Part shown: piece by piece, positions 1 to 9,140 of the stretch
How positions within the stretch are numbered: position 1 is the first letter of the stretch
Layout: every line of letters begins with the position of its first letter
Source: an uncultured cyanobacterium
GTDB lineage: Bacteria > Cyanobacteriota > Cyanobacteriia > PCC-6307 > Cyanobiaceae
Direction: 5' to 3'
Assembly: GCA_903928835.1 (NCBI GenBank)
Contig: CAIYSK010000284.1
Span: 1-13,244 of the forward strand
DNA: 13,244 nucleotides
Notes under the pieces: generated by a model
What the model was told of the DNA's origin: nothing
The model's input: the letters and a program-made list of their open reading frames with translations, nothing else
The model's database searches: none
Made by a program: the position numbers and the translations under genes

Positions 1-705
1 CTGGGGGCCAGCAACGCCGTGGCCTTCGACATCACGGCCGCCTGCAGCGGCTTCCTGTTTGCCCTGATCACCGCCAGCCAATACATCCGCAGTGGCAGCG
101 TGCGCCGCGCCCTGGTGATCGGCGCCGACCAGCTCAGCCGCTGGGTCGACTGGGACGATCGCCGCACCTGCGTGCTGTTCGGCGATGGCGCCGCCGCCGT
201 GGCGGTAGAGGCCTGCCCCGCGGCCGACAACGGCCTGCTCGGCTTCCGCATGCGCTCCGATGGCAGCCGCAATGGCTGCCTCACCCTGGCCCAAACCAAC
301 ACCCATGAACCCCTCCTGGATGGGCTCTCGGCCCAAAAAGGTGGCTTTGCCCCGATCCAGATGAATGGCCAGGAGGTTTACAAGTTCGCGGTGCGGGAGG
401 TGCCGGCGATCCTGGCCGAGTTGCTGGAGGCCACCGGCACCTCAGCCCACCAACTCGACTGGCTGCTGTTGCACCAGGCCAACCAGCGCATCCTCGATGC
501 GGTCGCCCAGCGCTTTTCCATGCCCCAAGAGCAGGTTCTCAGCAACCTGGCCCACTACGGCAACACCTCGGCCGCCACGATCCCGCTGATGCTGGATGAG
601 GCCGTGAAGGATGGCCGGGTGCAACCTGGGCACCTATTGGCGAGCAGTGGCTTTGGCGCTGGCCTGAGCTGGGGTGGTGCCCTGCTGCGCTGGCGCGGGC
701 CCTAA
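1..705 (+). CDS. fabH: 3-oxoacyl-ACP synthase III (FabH), 5' end outside window
   Basis: Beta-ketoacyl-ACP synthase III condenses acetyl-CoA with malonyl-ACP to begin type II fatty acid synthesis in the cytoplasm. The reading frame is open from base 1, so the gene starts upstream; a GTG at 19 is internal and not the start. The thiolase-fold catalytic triad is visible: Cys in AACSGF (codon 43-45), His in LLLHQANQRI (472-474) and Asn in HYGNTSAA (562-564). E. coli FabH has its Cys near residue 112, and here it is the 15th codon, so roughly 95-100 N-terminal residues are missing. The C-terminal SSGFGAGLSWGG motif and the TAA at 703-705 are intact. fabD follows 30 nt downstream on the same strand, which suggests an operon; plsX is often the upstream neighbour in cyanobacteria but is not in this window. 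The family call is secure. Confidence 0.96.
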   Translation: MGASNAVAFDITAACSGFLFALITASQYIRSGSVRRALVIGADQLSRWVDWDDRRTCVLFGDGAAAVAVEACPAADNGLLGFRMRSDGSRNGCLTLAQTNTHEPLLDGLSAQKGGFAPIQMNGQEVYKFAVREVPAILAELLEATGTSAHQLDWLLLHQANQRILDAVAQRFSMPQEQVLSNLAHYGNTSAATIPLMLDEAVKDGRVQPGHLLASSGFGAGLSWGGALLRWRGP

Positions 706-735
706 TCTCCTGCCGACCGTCACAGCAACAGCTCC

Positions 736-1626
736 ATGGGGATTGCCTGGGTGTTTCCTGGCCAGGGTTCGCAGAAGGTGGGCATGGCCGATGGCCTCCT
801 CGATCTGCCTGGGGCACTCGCGTGCTTTCGCCAAGCGTCCGATCTGCTGGGCCGCGACCTGCTCGCCATTTGCCAGGGCCAGGCCAGCGGTGATCTCAGC
901 GACCTCAACGACACCCGCAACACCCAGCCCGCCCTCTTTCTGATCGAAAGCCTGCTGGCCAGCCAGCTGCAAGCCCAGGGCCGCAGTCCCTCGCTCGTGG
1001 CCGGTCACAGCCTCGGTGAATTGGTGGCGCTCCATGTGGCCGGGGTGTTCGATTTCGCCACGGGCCTGGCCTTGATGGAAAAGCGCAGCAGCTTGATGGC
1101 CGCCGCTGGCGGTGGGGCCATGACGGCTGTGATGGGCTTTGATCGCAGCCAACTGGACCAGCTCGTAGCAGCCACCGAAGGAGTGGTGATTGCCAACGAC
1201 AACAGCAGTGCCCAGGTGGTGCTCTCCGGCAGCCCGGAAGCCGTGGCAGCCGTGGCAAGCCAACTCACCTGCAAACGCGCCATCCCGCTGGCGGTGAGCG
1301 GGGCCTTCCACTCCCCCTTCATGGCCGCTGCCGCCCAGGCCTTTGCCCAGGAGCTCGAAGCGGTGCCCTTTGCCGATGCCCAAGTTCCGGTGCTGAGCAA
1401 CACCGATCCCACCCCCGCCACCAGCGGGGAGATCCTCAAGACCCGCCTGATCCAGCAAATGACCACGGGGGTGCGTTGGCGCGAAACCATGGAGCAGTTC
1501 ACGGCCCTGGGAATCGACACCGCCGTGGAGATCGGCCCCGGCGCCGTGCTGAGCGGCTTGATCAAGCGCAGTTGCGAGGGCATCACCACGGCCCAGGTAG
1601 CCAATGCCGGCGACCTCGGCCAATGA
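736..1626 (+). CDS. fabD: Malonyl-CoA:ACP transacylase (FabD)
   Basis: FabD moves malonyl from CoA to acyl carrier protein and so supplies the extender unit used by FabH and the other condensing enzymes. The 296-residue protein is close to the usual ~300-310. It opens with the typical WVFPGQGSQ motif. The nucleophile sits in GHSLGE (Ser92), at the same number as in E. coli FabD, and the catalytic His in GAFHSPF is His192. An NDNSSAQVVLSG stretch and a C-terminal EIGPGAVLSGL motif also fit the family. The ATG at 736 is chosen because the conserved N-terminus begins right after it; no clear Shine-Dalgarno precedes it, which is common in cyanobacteria. The stop overlaps the plsC start as ATGA (1623-1626), implying translational coupling. 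Confidence 0.97.
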   Translation: MGIAWVFPGQGSQKVGMADGLLDLPGALACFRQASDLLGRDLLAICQGQASGDLSDLNDTRNTQPALFLIESLLASQLQAQGRSPSLVAGHSLGELVALHVAGVFDFATGLALMEKRSSLMAAAGGGAMTAVMGFDRSQLDQLVAATEGVVIANDNSSAQVVLSGSPEAVAAVASQLTCKRAIPLAVSGAFHSPFMAAAAQAFAQELEAVPFADAQVPVLSNTDPTPATSGEILKTRLIQQMTTGVRWRETMEQFTALGIDTAVEIGPGAVLSGLIKRSCEGITTAQVANAGDLGQ

Positions 1627-2381
1627 ACCGCCCCGTTGCCGCGGTGAAGCGGGCCCTGCGTCGCCGCAAACCGGCTGAGCCCCCCGCCCTGATCAGGAGC
1701 CCCAAGCCCAGCCTCACCTACCGCTTGATCAGCTACCTGCTGGTCTTTCCGGTGTACCGGTTGCTGTTTCGGGGCCGCACCTTGGGCAATCACAACGTGC
1801 CCATGGATGGCGCTGTCGTGGTGGTGGCAAACCACGGCTCCCACCTCGATCCACCCCTGCTGGGCCATGCCCTGGGGCGCCCGGTGGCCTTCATGGCCAA
1901 AGCCGAACTGTTCAAAGTTCCCCTGCTGGGGGCGATTATCCGGGCCTGTGGCGCCTACCCCGTCGCGAGGGGCGCCAGCGATCGGGAGGCCATCCGCACC
2001 GCCACCGATCGGCTGCTCGAGGGCTGGGCCATCGGCGTTTTCATCGACGGCACCCGCCAAAGCGATGGCCGGGTCAACAATCCCCAAGCCGGCGCAGCCC
2101 TCCTGGCAGCCAGATCCGGCGCACCCCTGTTGCCGGTGGCGATCATCAACAGCCACCGGGCCCTAGGGCCTGGCAAGGGCGGCATCCGGCTGGTGCCGAT
2201 CCAAATCCGCATTGGCACCCCAATCCAGCCACCTGCCTCGCGCAAGCGGCCCGATCTGGACTTGGCCACCGAGGCCTGTCAACAGCAAATCAACGCCCTC
2301 TTGGATCAGGGCCTCATCGGACCCCAATCCCCGCAAACCCTCCTCCCATCGGGCCCCGATCAAGACGTGGACGTCTACTAG
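1623..2381 (+). CDS. plsC: 1-acyl-sn-glycerol-3-phosphate acyltransferase (PlsC)
   Basis: PlsC acylates lysophosphatidic acid at sn-2 to form phosphatidic acid, the precursor of thylakoid and plasma membrane lipids, and works at the membrane. The 252-residue product starts with a basic segment, then a hydrophobic stretch (about residues 36-48, YRLISYLLVFPVYRLLF). Acyltransferase motif I is NHGSHLDP, with the HX4D pair His71 and Asp76. Motif II is YPVARG, motif III is FIDGTR (Asp142, Gly143, Arg145) and motif IV is PLLPVAI. Motif III has Asp where most family members have Glu. The ATG at 1623 overlaps the fabD stop; a longer in-frame extension back to 1476 lies wholly inside fabD and is rejected. 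The stop TAG at 2379-2381 interlocks with the stop of the opposing YdcF-like gene. Context with fabH and fabD supports the call. Confidence 0.93.
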   Translation: MNRPVAAVKRALRRRKPAEPPALIRSPKPSLTYRLISYLLVFPVYRLLFRGRTLGNHNVPMDGAVVVVANHGSHLDPPLLGHALGRPVAFMAKAELFKVPLLGAIIRACGAYPVARGASDREAIRTATDRLLEGWAIGVFIDGTRQSDGRVNNPQAGAALLAARSGAPLLPVAIINSHRALGPGKGGIRLVPIQIRIGTPIQPPASRKRPDLDLATEACQQQINALLDQGLIGPQSPQTLLPSGPDQDVDVY

Positions 2382-2995
2382 TTGCCCATCCAGCTGCGGA
2401 TATCGCGGCCGGTGAGCACCCACAGCACGGCCCGGGCGCCATCGCCCCAGACCTTGCCCTGGCTCTCCTGGTGGCATCGCTCGCCACAGGGCACCGGCAC
2501 CGGGGTGAGCTGGATACCCCGACTGCCGGCAACGATCCGTCCCACCAGCAGGGCCCGCGGCATATGGTCGCTGCTAGTCACGAGTAGGGCATGGCGAATG
2601 CGGGCCCGCTGGAGCTCATCCACCAGGGAGGTGAAATTGGTGAGGGTGTCGTGGGCCCGGTAATCGAGCTGCACCTGGTGGGCTGGTAGGCCTTCCCGCT
2701 GCTGGAACAGCCAACGGGCGTACTCTGGATTGCTGCCCCCGGTCACCACCACGGGCAAGCCATCCTGCTGGGCCAATTCAGCGCCTCTCTGCTCCCGGGC
2801 CACATCCCCCCCCAGCACCAGGATCATCTGGGGAGGGGGGGGAGCCGGCCACCACCAGCCCCGGGACAGCCACAGCAAGCCAGCGGCACCGGCCAAGAGG
2901 GCGATCCGCTTCCCAGGGCTTTTGCGCCTTCGCCGGCGTGGGGGGACGCGCGCGCCCGATGGCCGGCGTGGGGAGTTGCGACGGGGAGCACCCAC
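2378..2995 (-). CDS. YdcF-like/DUF218 (SanA-ElyC-YdcF family) membrane-anchored protein
   Basis: This 205-residue protein belongs to the DUF218 group (SanA/ElyC/YdcF). Members are linked in other bacteria to envelope or peptidoglycan maintenance, but the exact biochemistry of this one is unknown. The N-terminus is strongly basic (RRRRRK, residues 20-25), followed by one hydrophobic segment (about 31-44) and a proline-rich spacer, then the DUF218 domain (about 57-200). Domain marks are ILVLGGD, VVVTGGS, the AHDTLTN motif and LLVTSSDHMPRA. The topology is therefore a cytoplasmic basic tail, a signal anchor and an exported domain. The GTG at 2993-2995 is chosen because GGAGG stands ten bases before it. 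It lies 5 nt after the tsaB stop, so it is the last gene of a ycf34-tsaB-ydcF unit. That binding site is held in a hairpin (3005-3024). Its stop overlaps that of plsC. Confidence 0.85.
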   Translation of the reverse strand: MGAPRRNSPRRPSGARVPPRRRRRKSPGKRIALLAGAAGLLWLSRGWWWPAPPPPQMILVLGGDVAREQRGAELAQQDGLPVVVTGGSNPEYARWLFQQREGLPAHQVQLDYRAHDTLTNFTSLVDELQRARIRHALLVTSSDHMPRALLVGRIVAGSRGIQLTPVPVPCGERCHQESQGKVWGDGARAVLWVLTGRDIRSWMGN

Positions 2996-3000
2996 GGTCC

Positions 3001-3624
3001 TCAGACCTCCCCCACCGGGGAGGTGGGATAGAGGGGCAACACCGACTGCCAGGGTGCCTCAATGCCCGCAGAGGCCGCCAGGCAGGCCAGGTGCAAGAGC
3101 TGATCCACGTCGGCAGGCAACTCCGGGATCGCGGCCTGCTGGGGCCCGGCCGGCAACTCCGAAGCGCTCGCATACAGCTTGGGGGCCGCCAATTCCTCCA
3201 TGCCACCCCAGGCGTCGGGATGGAAGCCATGGGCGCTCGGGCCATAACAACCAGCCACCACCCCCCGACGCGGCAAGGTCTGGACCAACCAGGTGGGCTG
3301 CTCTAGCTGCAGCCGCCGGGCAATCAACAGAAAACTACCCACCCCATCGAGGGGAACCCCGAGCTGCTCGGCCAGGGTGCGGGCCATCACCACCGTCAAC
3401 CGGGTGCCCGTAAATCCCCCTGGCCCAAGGGCCACCGCCAAACGAGAAATCTGCGGCCACTGCTCGGCCGGCAACATCGCTTCCACCGCATTGAAGAGCT
3501 GGTTGGAGAGGGAACGGCCCAAGGGGAACGCCTGGCTTCGAAGCACAGGCTTGCCATCCTCCAGGGAGGCCACCCCTACGCCGAGCACCTCGCTGGAGCT
3601 GTGCAACGCCAACACCAGACTCAT
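3001..3624 (-). CDS. tsaB: tRNA t6A37 synthesis protein TsaB
   Basis: TsaB (YeaZ) is the non-catalytic partner of TsaD in the complex that adds threonylcarbamoyl to A37 of ANN-decoding tRNAs. The 207-residue protein is near the usual length. It starts with the ASKHA-fold strand VLALHSSSEVLGVGV, carries LAVALGPGGFTGTR (the hallmark GPGSFTGLR-type motif) and continues with the usual LGVPL segment. The ATG at 3622-3624 is preferred over a TTG six bases further upstream (3628-3630), since the first fold strand starts immediately after the ATG. ycf34 ends 10 nt upstream and the YdcF-like gene begins 5 nt downstream on the same strand, which indicates one transcript. The last codons form the hairpin that covers the binding site of the next gene. 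The opposite-strand neighbour is a CCA-adding enzyme, so tRNA maturation functions cluster here. Confidence 0.93.
   Translation of the reverse strand: MSLVLALHSSSEVLGVGVASLEDGKPVLRSQAFPLGRSLSNQLFNAVEAMLPAEQWPQISRLAVALGPGGFTGTRLTVVMARTLAEQLGVPLDGVGSFLLIARRLQLEQPTWLVQTLPRRGVVAGCYGPSAHGFHPDAWGGMEELAAPKLYASASELPAGPQQAAIPELPADVDQLLHLACLAASAGIEAPWQSVLPLYPTSPVGEV
3005..3024 (-). promoter_or_regulatory. Hairpin enclosing the Shine-Dalgarno of the YdcF-like gene
   Basis: A perfect 8-bp stem (ACCTCCCC with GGGGAGGT, 3005-3012 and 3017-3024) closes a 4-nt loop. Read on the minus strand, the 3' arm contains GGGGAGGT, the only good Shine-Dalgarno of the downstream GTG-start gene. The tsaB stop codon falls one base after the stem. 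The structure is seen in the sequence; that it couples translation of the downstream gene to tsaB is inference. Confidence 0.55.
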
Positions 3625-3634
3625 GGCCAAGTTC

Positions 3635-3886
3635 TCATGACGGCAGCAGCACCCCTGGCCTCAGGCGCTGCCAGCGTCCAGGCTCGGCAAGAAAACTGGC
3701 GCAAGCGCGCACGTCCCATTCCACGCCCACTCCACCTGCCGGTAGATCTTGCACCTGCACGTGAATTCTTGGCTCGCTCGGGCTGAAATCGGGCCCAGCG
3801 GTGAGATGGTCCACACCGTGCTGGCGTTCCACCGCGTGGTAGGCCTGACAGCGGTCGACCCAGTGGCAATCCACGCAGATGCACAT
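3635..3886 (-). CDS. ycf34: Ycf34 family iron-sulfur protein
   Basis: Ycf34 is a small protein conserved in cyanobacteria and some algal plastids. The Synechocystis member has been reported to bind an Fe-S cluster and to affect photosynthesis and energy status; its precise role is unsettled. This 83-residue copy begins MCICVDCHWVDRC, giving Cys2, Cys4, Cys7 and Cys13 as likely ligands, then AYHAVERQH, a GVEWDVRAC segment (with Cys62) and a C-terminal KLRPG-like LRPG motif, all typical of the family. The ATG at 3884-3886 is fixed by the invariant MCICV start; the longer open frame upstream is antisense to the neighbouring gene. It leads a minus-strand unit with tsaB (10 nt gap) and the YdcF-like gene. 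Its start codon overlaps the start of the divergent nucleotidyltransferase, so its promoter must lie inside that gene. Confidence 0.93.
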   Translation of the reverse strand: MCICVDCHWVDRCQAYHAVERQHGVDHLTAGPDFSPSEPRIHVQVQDLPAGGVGVEWDVRACASFLAEPGRWQRLRPGVLLPS

Positions 3887-5132
3887 GCCGCCGCAGCTAC
3901 ACCAGAACCCCATTCTGACGGGCCAACTGCTCGAGCGCCTGAATCCTGCGGCCTGGCCCCTCCCCCCCGAGGCCTTTCCCCAGGGCACCGCCCTGGTGGG
4001 AGGGGCCGTGCGGGATGCCCTACTCAATCGACTGGGGCCGCGCCCCGATCTAGACCTGGTGGTGACCGTTGATGCGATTGGCTTTGCCAAGGAAGCCTCG
4101 CGGCGTTGGGGGGGCACCTGCGTGGTGCTGGATGCAGGCCACGACATCGCCCGACTGGTGATTCAAGGCTGGACCATTGACCTTGCCGCCCAAGAGGGGG
4201 ACAGCCTGGAAGCGGATTTGGGGCGGCGGGATTTCACGGTCAATGCGATCGCCCTGCCCCTGGAAGCAGGCGCAGCCCTGGTCGATCCCACCGGGGGCCT
4301 GGATCACCTGCAAAGGGGCCAGCTGGTGGCTGTGCAGGAAGCCAATTTGGTGGCCGATCCCCTGCGGCTGCTCCGGGGACTGAGGCTGGCCTCGGAACTG
4401 GGCTTTGAACTGGAGTCCCAAAGCCAGGTTTGGATCGAGCGCCACGCCCCCTTGCTGGGCAGCGTGGCTGGCGAAAGGGTGCTGGCTGAGCTGGAGAAAC
4501 TGGCGGCCGCCCCCGAGGGCCACCGCGGACTGCAGGCCTGCCAGGCCATGGGGCTGCTCAAACCCTGGGGCGCCGATCCTTTGGCCCAAGCCAGCCTGGA
4601 TGGACTCTCTGAGCACAATGCCCGGGCCTGGGGGCTGGACAACGAAGAGCTGGGCTGGGCCCTACCCCTGGCCCGCCTGGCTGCCCTCTTTGGCAGGCAA
4701 GCCCTGGATGGGCTCCGCAGCAGTCGGCGCCTGCAGCAGCGCTGCCAAGCCCTGCGCCAGTGGCAGACCGCCGGCCCCAGCGGGCAGCTCAGCGAAACCG
4801 ATCAGCTGCGCTTGCACCAGGAACTGGAGGCCGACCTCCCTGCCCTGCTCCTGTTCTGGCCCGAAGCGCCAGCCCAGGCCGCCCTGGGTCGCTGGCGCGA
4901 TCCAGCCGATCCCCTGTTTCACCCCCGCCCCCCCATCGACGGCAAGGGCCTGCAGGACCACCTCGCCTTGAAACCAAGCCGCCAGCTCGGTGAGCTGCTC
5001 CACCACCTCACCCTGGAGCGAGCCTTTGGGCGGCTCCCCGCCGCACCTGAACCCTCCAGCGATGGGGTGGCCCAGGTCTTGGCCTGCGCCAGACAATGGC
5101 TCGAGCCGCCAACGACAGAAAAGCCGGGCTAA
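3885..5132 (+). CDS. tRNA nucleotidyltransferase (CCA-adding type / poly(A) polymerase family)
   Basis: Class II nucleotidyltransferase that adds or repairs the 3' CCA of tRNA; the same family also contains bacterial poly(A) polymerases (PcnB) and split CC- or A-adding enzymes, which I cannot separate from sequence alone. The protein is 415 residues from the ATG at 3885. It shows GTALVGGAVRDALL (about residues 34-47), the metal-binding pair PDLDLVV (Asp55, Asp57), the RRDFTVNAIA motif and DPLRLLRGLRLASELGF, in family order. The C-terminal half is the helical tRNA-binding region. A second in-frame ATG at 3879 would add two residues. Both starts overlap the ycf34 start; the conserved core begins only at about residue 20, so a later non-ATG start is possible. 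The gene ends 119 nt before the RRM gene. Confidence 0.92.
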   Translation: MPPQLHQNPILTGQLLERLNPAAWPLPPEAFPQGTALVGGAVRDALLNRLGPRPDLDLVVTVDAIGFAKEASRRWGGTCVVLDAGHDIARLVIQGWTIDLAAQEGDSLEADLGRRDFTVNAIALPLEAGAALVDPTGGLDHLQRGQLVAVQEANLVADPLRLLRGLRLASELGFELESQSQVWIERHAPLLGSVAGERVLAELEKLAAAPEGHRGLQACQAMGLLKPWGADPLAQASLDGLSEHNARAWGLDNEELGWALPLARLAALFGRQALDGLRSSRRLQQRCQALRQWQTAGPSGQLSETDQLRLHQELEADLPALLLFWPEAPAQAALGRWRDPADPLFHPRPPIDGKGLQDHLALKPSRQLGELLHHLTLERAFGRLPAAPEPSSDGVAQVLACARQWLEPPTTEKPG

Positions 5133-5251
5133 CTGGTGAAGGGGAGGAAAATTATCAGAGAAGGCGCCGTGATTAACTCACTAATGCAATGGCTTGACGC
5201 CAGAGGTTTTCCCTCACCTTCAAGACAGACAGTATTTCCCCCCTTCTTTCC
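5133..5251 (+). promoter_or_regulatory. AT-richer leader and probable promoter region of the RRM gene
   Basis: This 119-nt gap is one of the longest in the window and is visibly richer in A and T than its flanks. TTGACG at 5194-5199 resembles a -35 box, but I find no good -10 hexamer at the normal distance. The long pyrimidine run just before the ATG (5237-5251) replaces a Shine-Dalgarno. Cyanobacterial rbp genes are often cold-regulated through their 5' leaders; whether this one is so is inference. Confidence 0.3.
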
Positions 5252-5686
5252 ATGAGCATTCGCCTCTACGTCGGCAACCTGCCGCAGACCTTTGAAGCCA
5301 AAGAGCTCGAGGCTCTGTTCACTGGCGTGGGCGAAGGGGTTCGCTTCAAGGCCGTCAACGACCGGGATACGGGGGCTTGCCGCGGCTTCGGCTTCGCCAA
5401 CGTGGACAGCCAAGCCATGGCCGATGCGGTGATCGAACAGCTCAACGGCAAGGAGTTTGGCGGCAACAGCCTGCGCATCGAGGTTTCTGAGCGTCGCGAC
5501 GCTGCCAGCGGCAGCGCCGGCAAGGGTGGCCCGGGTAGCCATGGGGCTAGCCCCACTGCAGCCCGCAAAGCAGTCAACAAAGTGGTCCATGCCGACAGCA
5601 TCGACACTGGCGCCCCCGATCCCCGCTGGGCTGGCGAACTCGCCAAGCTCAAGGGCCTGCTCGACAACCAAAAAGCAGCGGTCTGA
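5252..5686 (+). CDS. Single-RRM RNA-binding protein (cyanobacterial Rbp type)
   Basis: Cyanobacterial Rbp proteins are small cytoplasmic RNA chaperone-like proteins, some cold-induced and some involved in placing photosynthetic mRNAs near thylakoids. The 144-residue protein has one RRM: RNP2 is LYVGNL (residues 5-10) and RNP1 is CRGFGFANV (about 43-51). The domain ends near residue 80. Instead of the usual glycine-rich tail there is a short Gly/Ser linker (about 85-100), then a 40-residue tail ending ADSIDTGAPDPRWAGELAKLKGLL, which looks structured. The ATG at 5252 is set by the first RRM strand. No Shine-Dalgarno is seen. The downstream hydrolase frame begins at or just after the stop of this gene, so co-transcription is likely. 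Confidence 0.92.
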   Translation: MSIRLYVGNLPQTFEAKELEALFTGVGEGVRFKAVNDRDTGACRGFGFANVDSQAMADAVIEQLNGKEFGGNSLRIEVSERRDAASGSAGKGGPGSHGASPTAARKAVNKVVHADSIDTGAPDPRWAGELAKLKGLLDNQKAAV

Positions 5687-5694
5687 ACCAGTCT

Positions 5695-6678
5695 CTGGCC
5701 CCATCTCAGCTGCCCTGGATTTGGCAGGGTCACAGGATCAACCTTCAACGGGGCGGTGATCCTGCCAATCCCATCAAGGTGCTGCTGATCCATGGTTTTG
5801 GCGCCTCGGTGGGCCATTGGCGCCACACCATGCCAGCCCTGGCAGCCCAGGCCGATGTCATTGCCATCGACTTGCTTGGTTTTGGAGCCAGCGACAAACC
5901 CCGCTCCCGGTTGGCGGACGAGCCAAACCAGCCGGGTGCGGTTCTGTACTGCTTTGATCTTTGGGCCCGGCAGGTGGCCGATGCGGCCATCAGCCTGTTT
6001 GGCCTCGGCGAAGCCACCAGCAGCGAGCGCCCGGCACTGCTGCGCCCGGAACTCCATCTCATCGGCAATTCAATTGGCGGCATGGTGGCCCTCACGGCGG
6101 CTCGATTGCTGGTGCGAGAGGGCATCCCGCCTCAGCAAGTGATTTTGATCGACTGTGCCCAGCGCACCCTCGATGACAAACGGGCTGCCGAGTTGCCTGG
6201 CCTCGAGCGGGTGAGCCGCCCACTCCTGAAGCAACTTGTGCGTCAACGCTGGGTCATCGCACCCCTGTTTCGCCTGCTCGCCCAACCGGGCTTCATCCGC
6301 CGGGTCCTACGGAAGGCCTACCCAAGCGGCGCCCACATTGACGACGAGCTCATTGCCCTCTTGCACCGCCCCAGTACCGACCCTGGTGCCACCGAGAGCT
6401 TCCGGGGCTTTGTGAATCTGTTCAGCGACTACCTGGCCCCAGAGCTGTTGGCCGATCTGGCCGTTCCCGTGCGCCTGCTGTGGGGGGAAGACGACCCCTG
6501 GGAAGATCCCAAAGAAGCCCGGCGCTGGGCCAACACCTTCCCCTGCATTCAGGAGCTTCAAGTACTCAATGGGCTGGGTCATTGCCCCCAGGACGAAGAC
6601 CCGAAACGGGTGAACCCGATCCTGTTGGAATGGATTGGGCGGCCGCCCATCGACACCCCACACAACGAACTCGGCTAG
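5695..6678 (+). CDS. Alpha/beta hydrolase family protein, start codon unusual
   Basis: An alpha/beta-hydrolase of the type common in cyanobacteria and plastids (pheophytinase-like or esterase/lipase-like); the substrate is unknown. Seen motifs are HGFGAS (oxyanion region), the nucleophile elbow GNSIGG (Ser at 6070-6072), WGEDDPW (acid) and GLGHCP (His at 6580-6582), a complete triad. Conserved sequence PWIWQGHRINLQRGGD, the usual first strands, is encoded upstream of the first GTG (5779). No ATG, GTG or TTG occurs in this frame between the stop at 5548-5550 and 5779. I therefore place the start at CTG 5695; CTG 5683, which overlaps the stop of the RRM gene, or ATT 5719 are alternatives. If GTG 5779 is used, the first strands are lost. 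The gene is probably co-transcribed with the RRM gene and ends 17 nt from the convergent crtB. Confidence 0.85.
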   Translation: MAPSQLPWIWQGHRINLQRGGDPANPIKVLLIHGFGASVGHWRHTMPALAAQADVIAIDLLGFGASDKPRSRLADEPNQPGAVLYCFDLWARQVADAAISLFGLGEATSSERPALLRPELHLIGNSIGGMVALTAARLLVREGIPPQQVILIDCAQRTLDDKRAAELPGLERVSRPLLKQLVRQRWVIAPLFRLLAQPGFIRRVLRKAYPSGAHIDDELIALLHRPSTDPGATESFRGFVNLFSDYLAPELLADLAVPVRLLWGEDDPWEDPKEARRWANTFPCIQELQVLNGLGHCPQDEDPKRVNPILLEWIGRPPIDTPHNELG

Positions 6679-6695
6679 TCAGTAAACTTAAAGAT

Positions 6696-9140
<2,445 letters not shown>

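Noticed and set aside
634..1623. Long minus-strand open frame of 329 codons opposite fabD
   Set aside because: It is antisense to a clear FabD and its composition (Gly/His/Gln rich) is what the reverse of GC-rich coding DNA gives; no family motif.
1005..2156. Long minus-strand open frame opposite fabD and plsC
   Set aside because: Spans two genuine genes in antisense with no recognisable domain; low stop density is due to high GC.
2730..3413. Pro/Arg-rich plus-strand frame of 227 codons
   Set aside because: Antisense to the YdcF-like gene and tsaB; low-complexity shadow.
5133..5251. Possible small RNA or tRNA gene in the gap before the RRM gene
   Set aside because: No cloverleaf, no CCA end and no clear promoter-terminator pair; only an imperfect long-range pairing of the GGTGAAGG and CCCTCACC parts.
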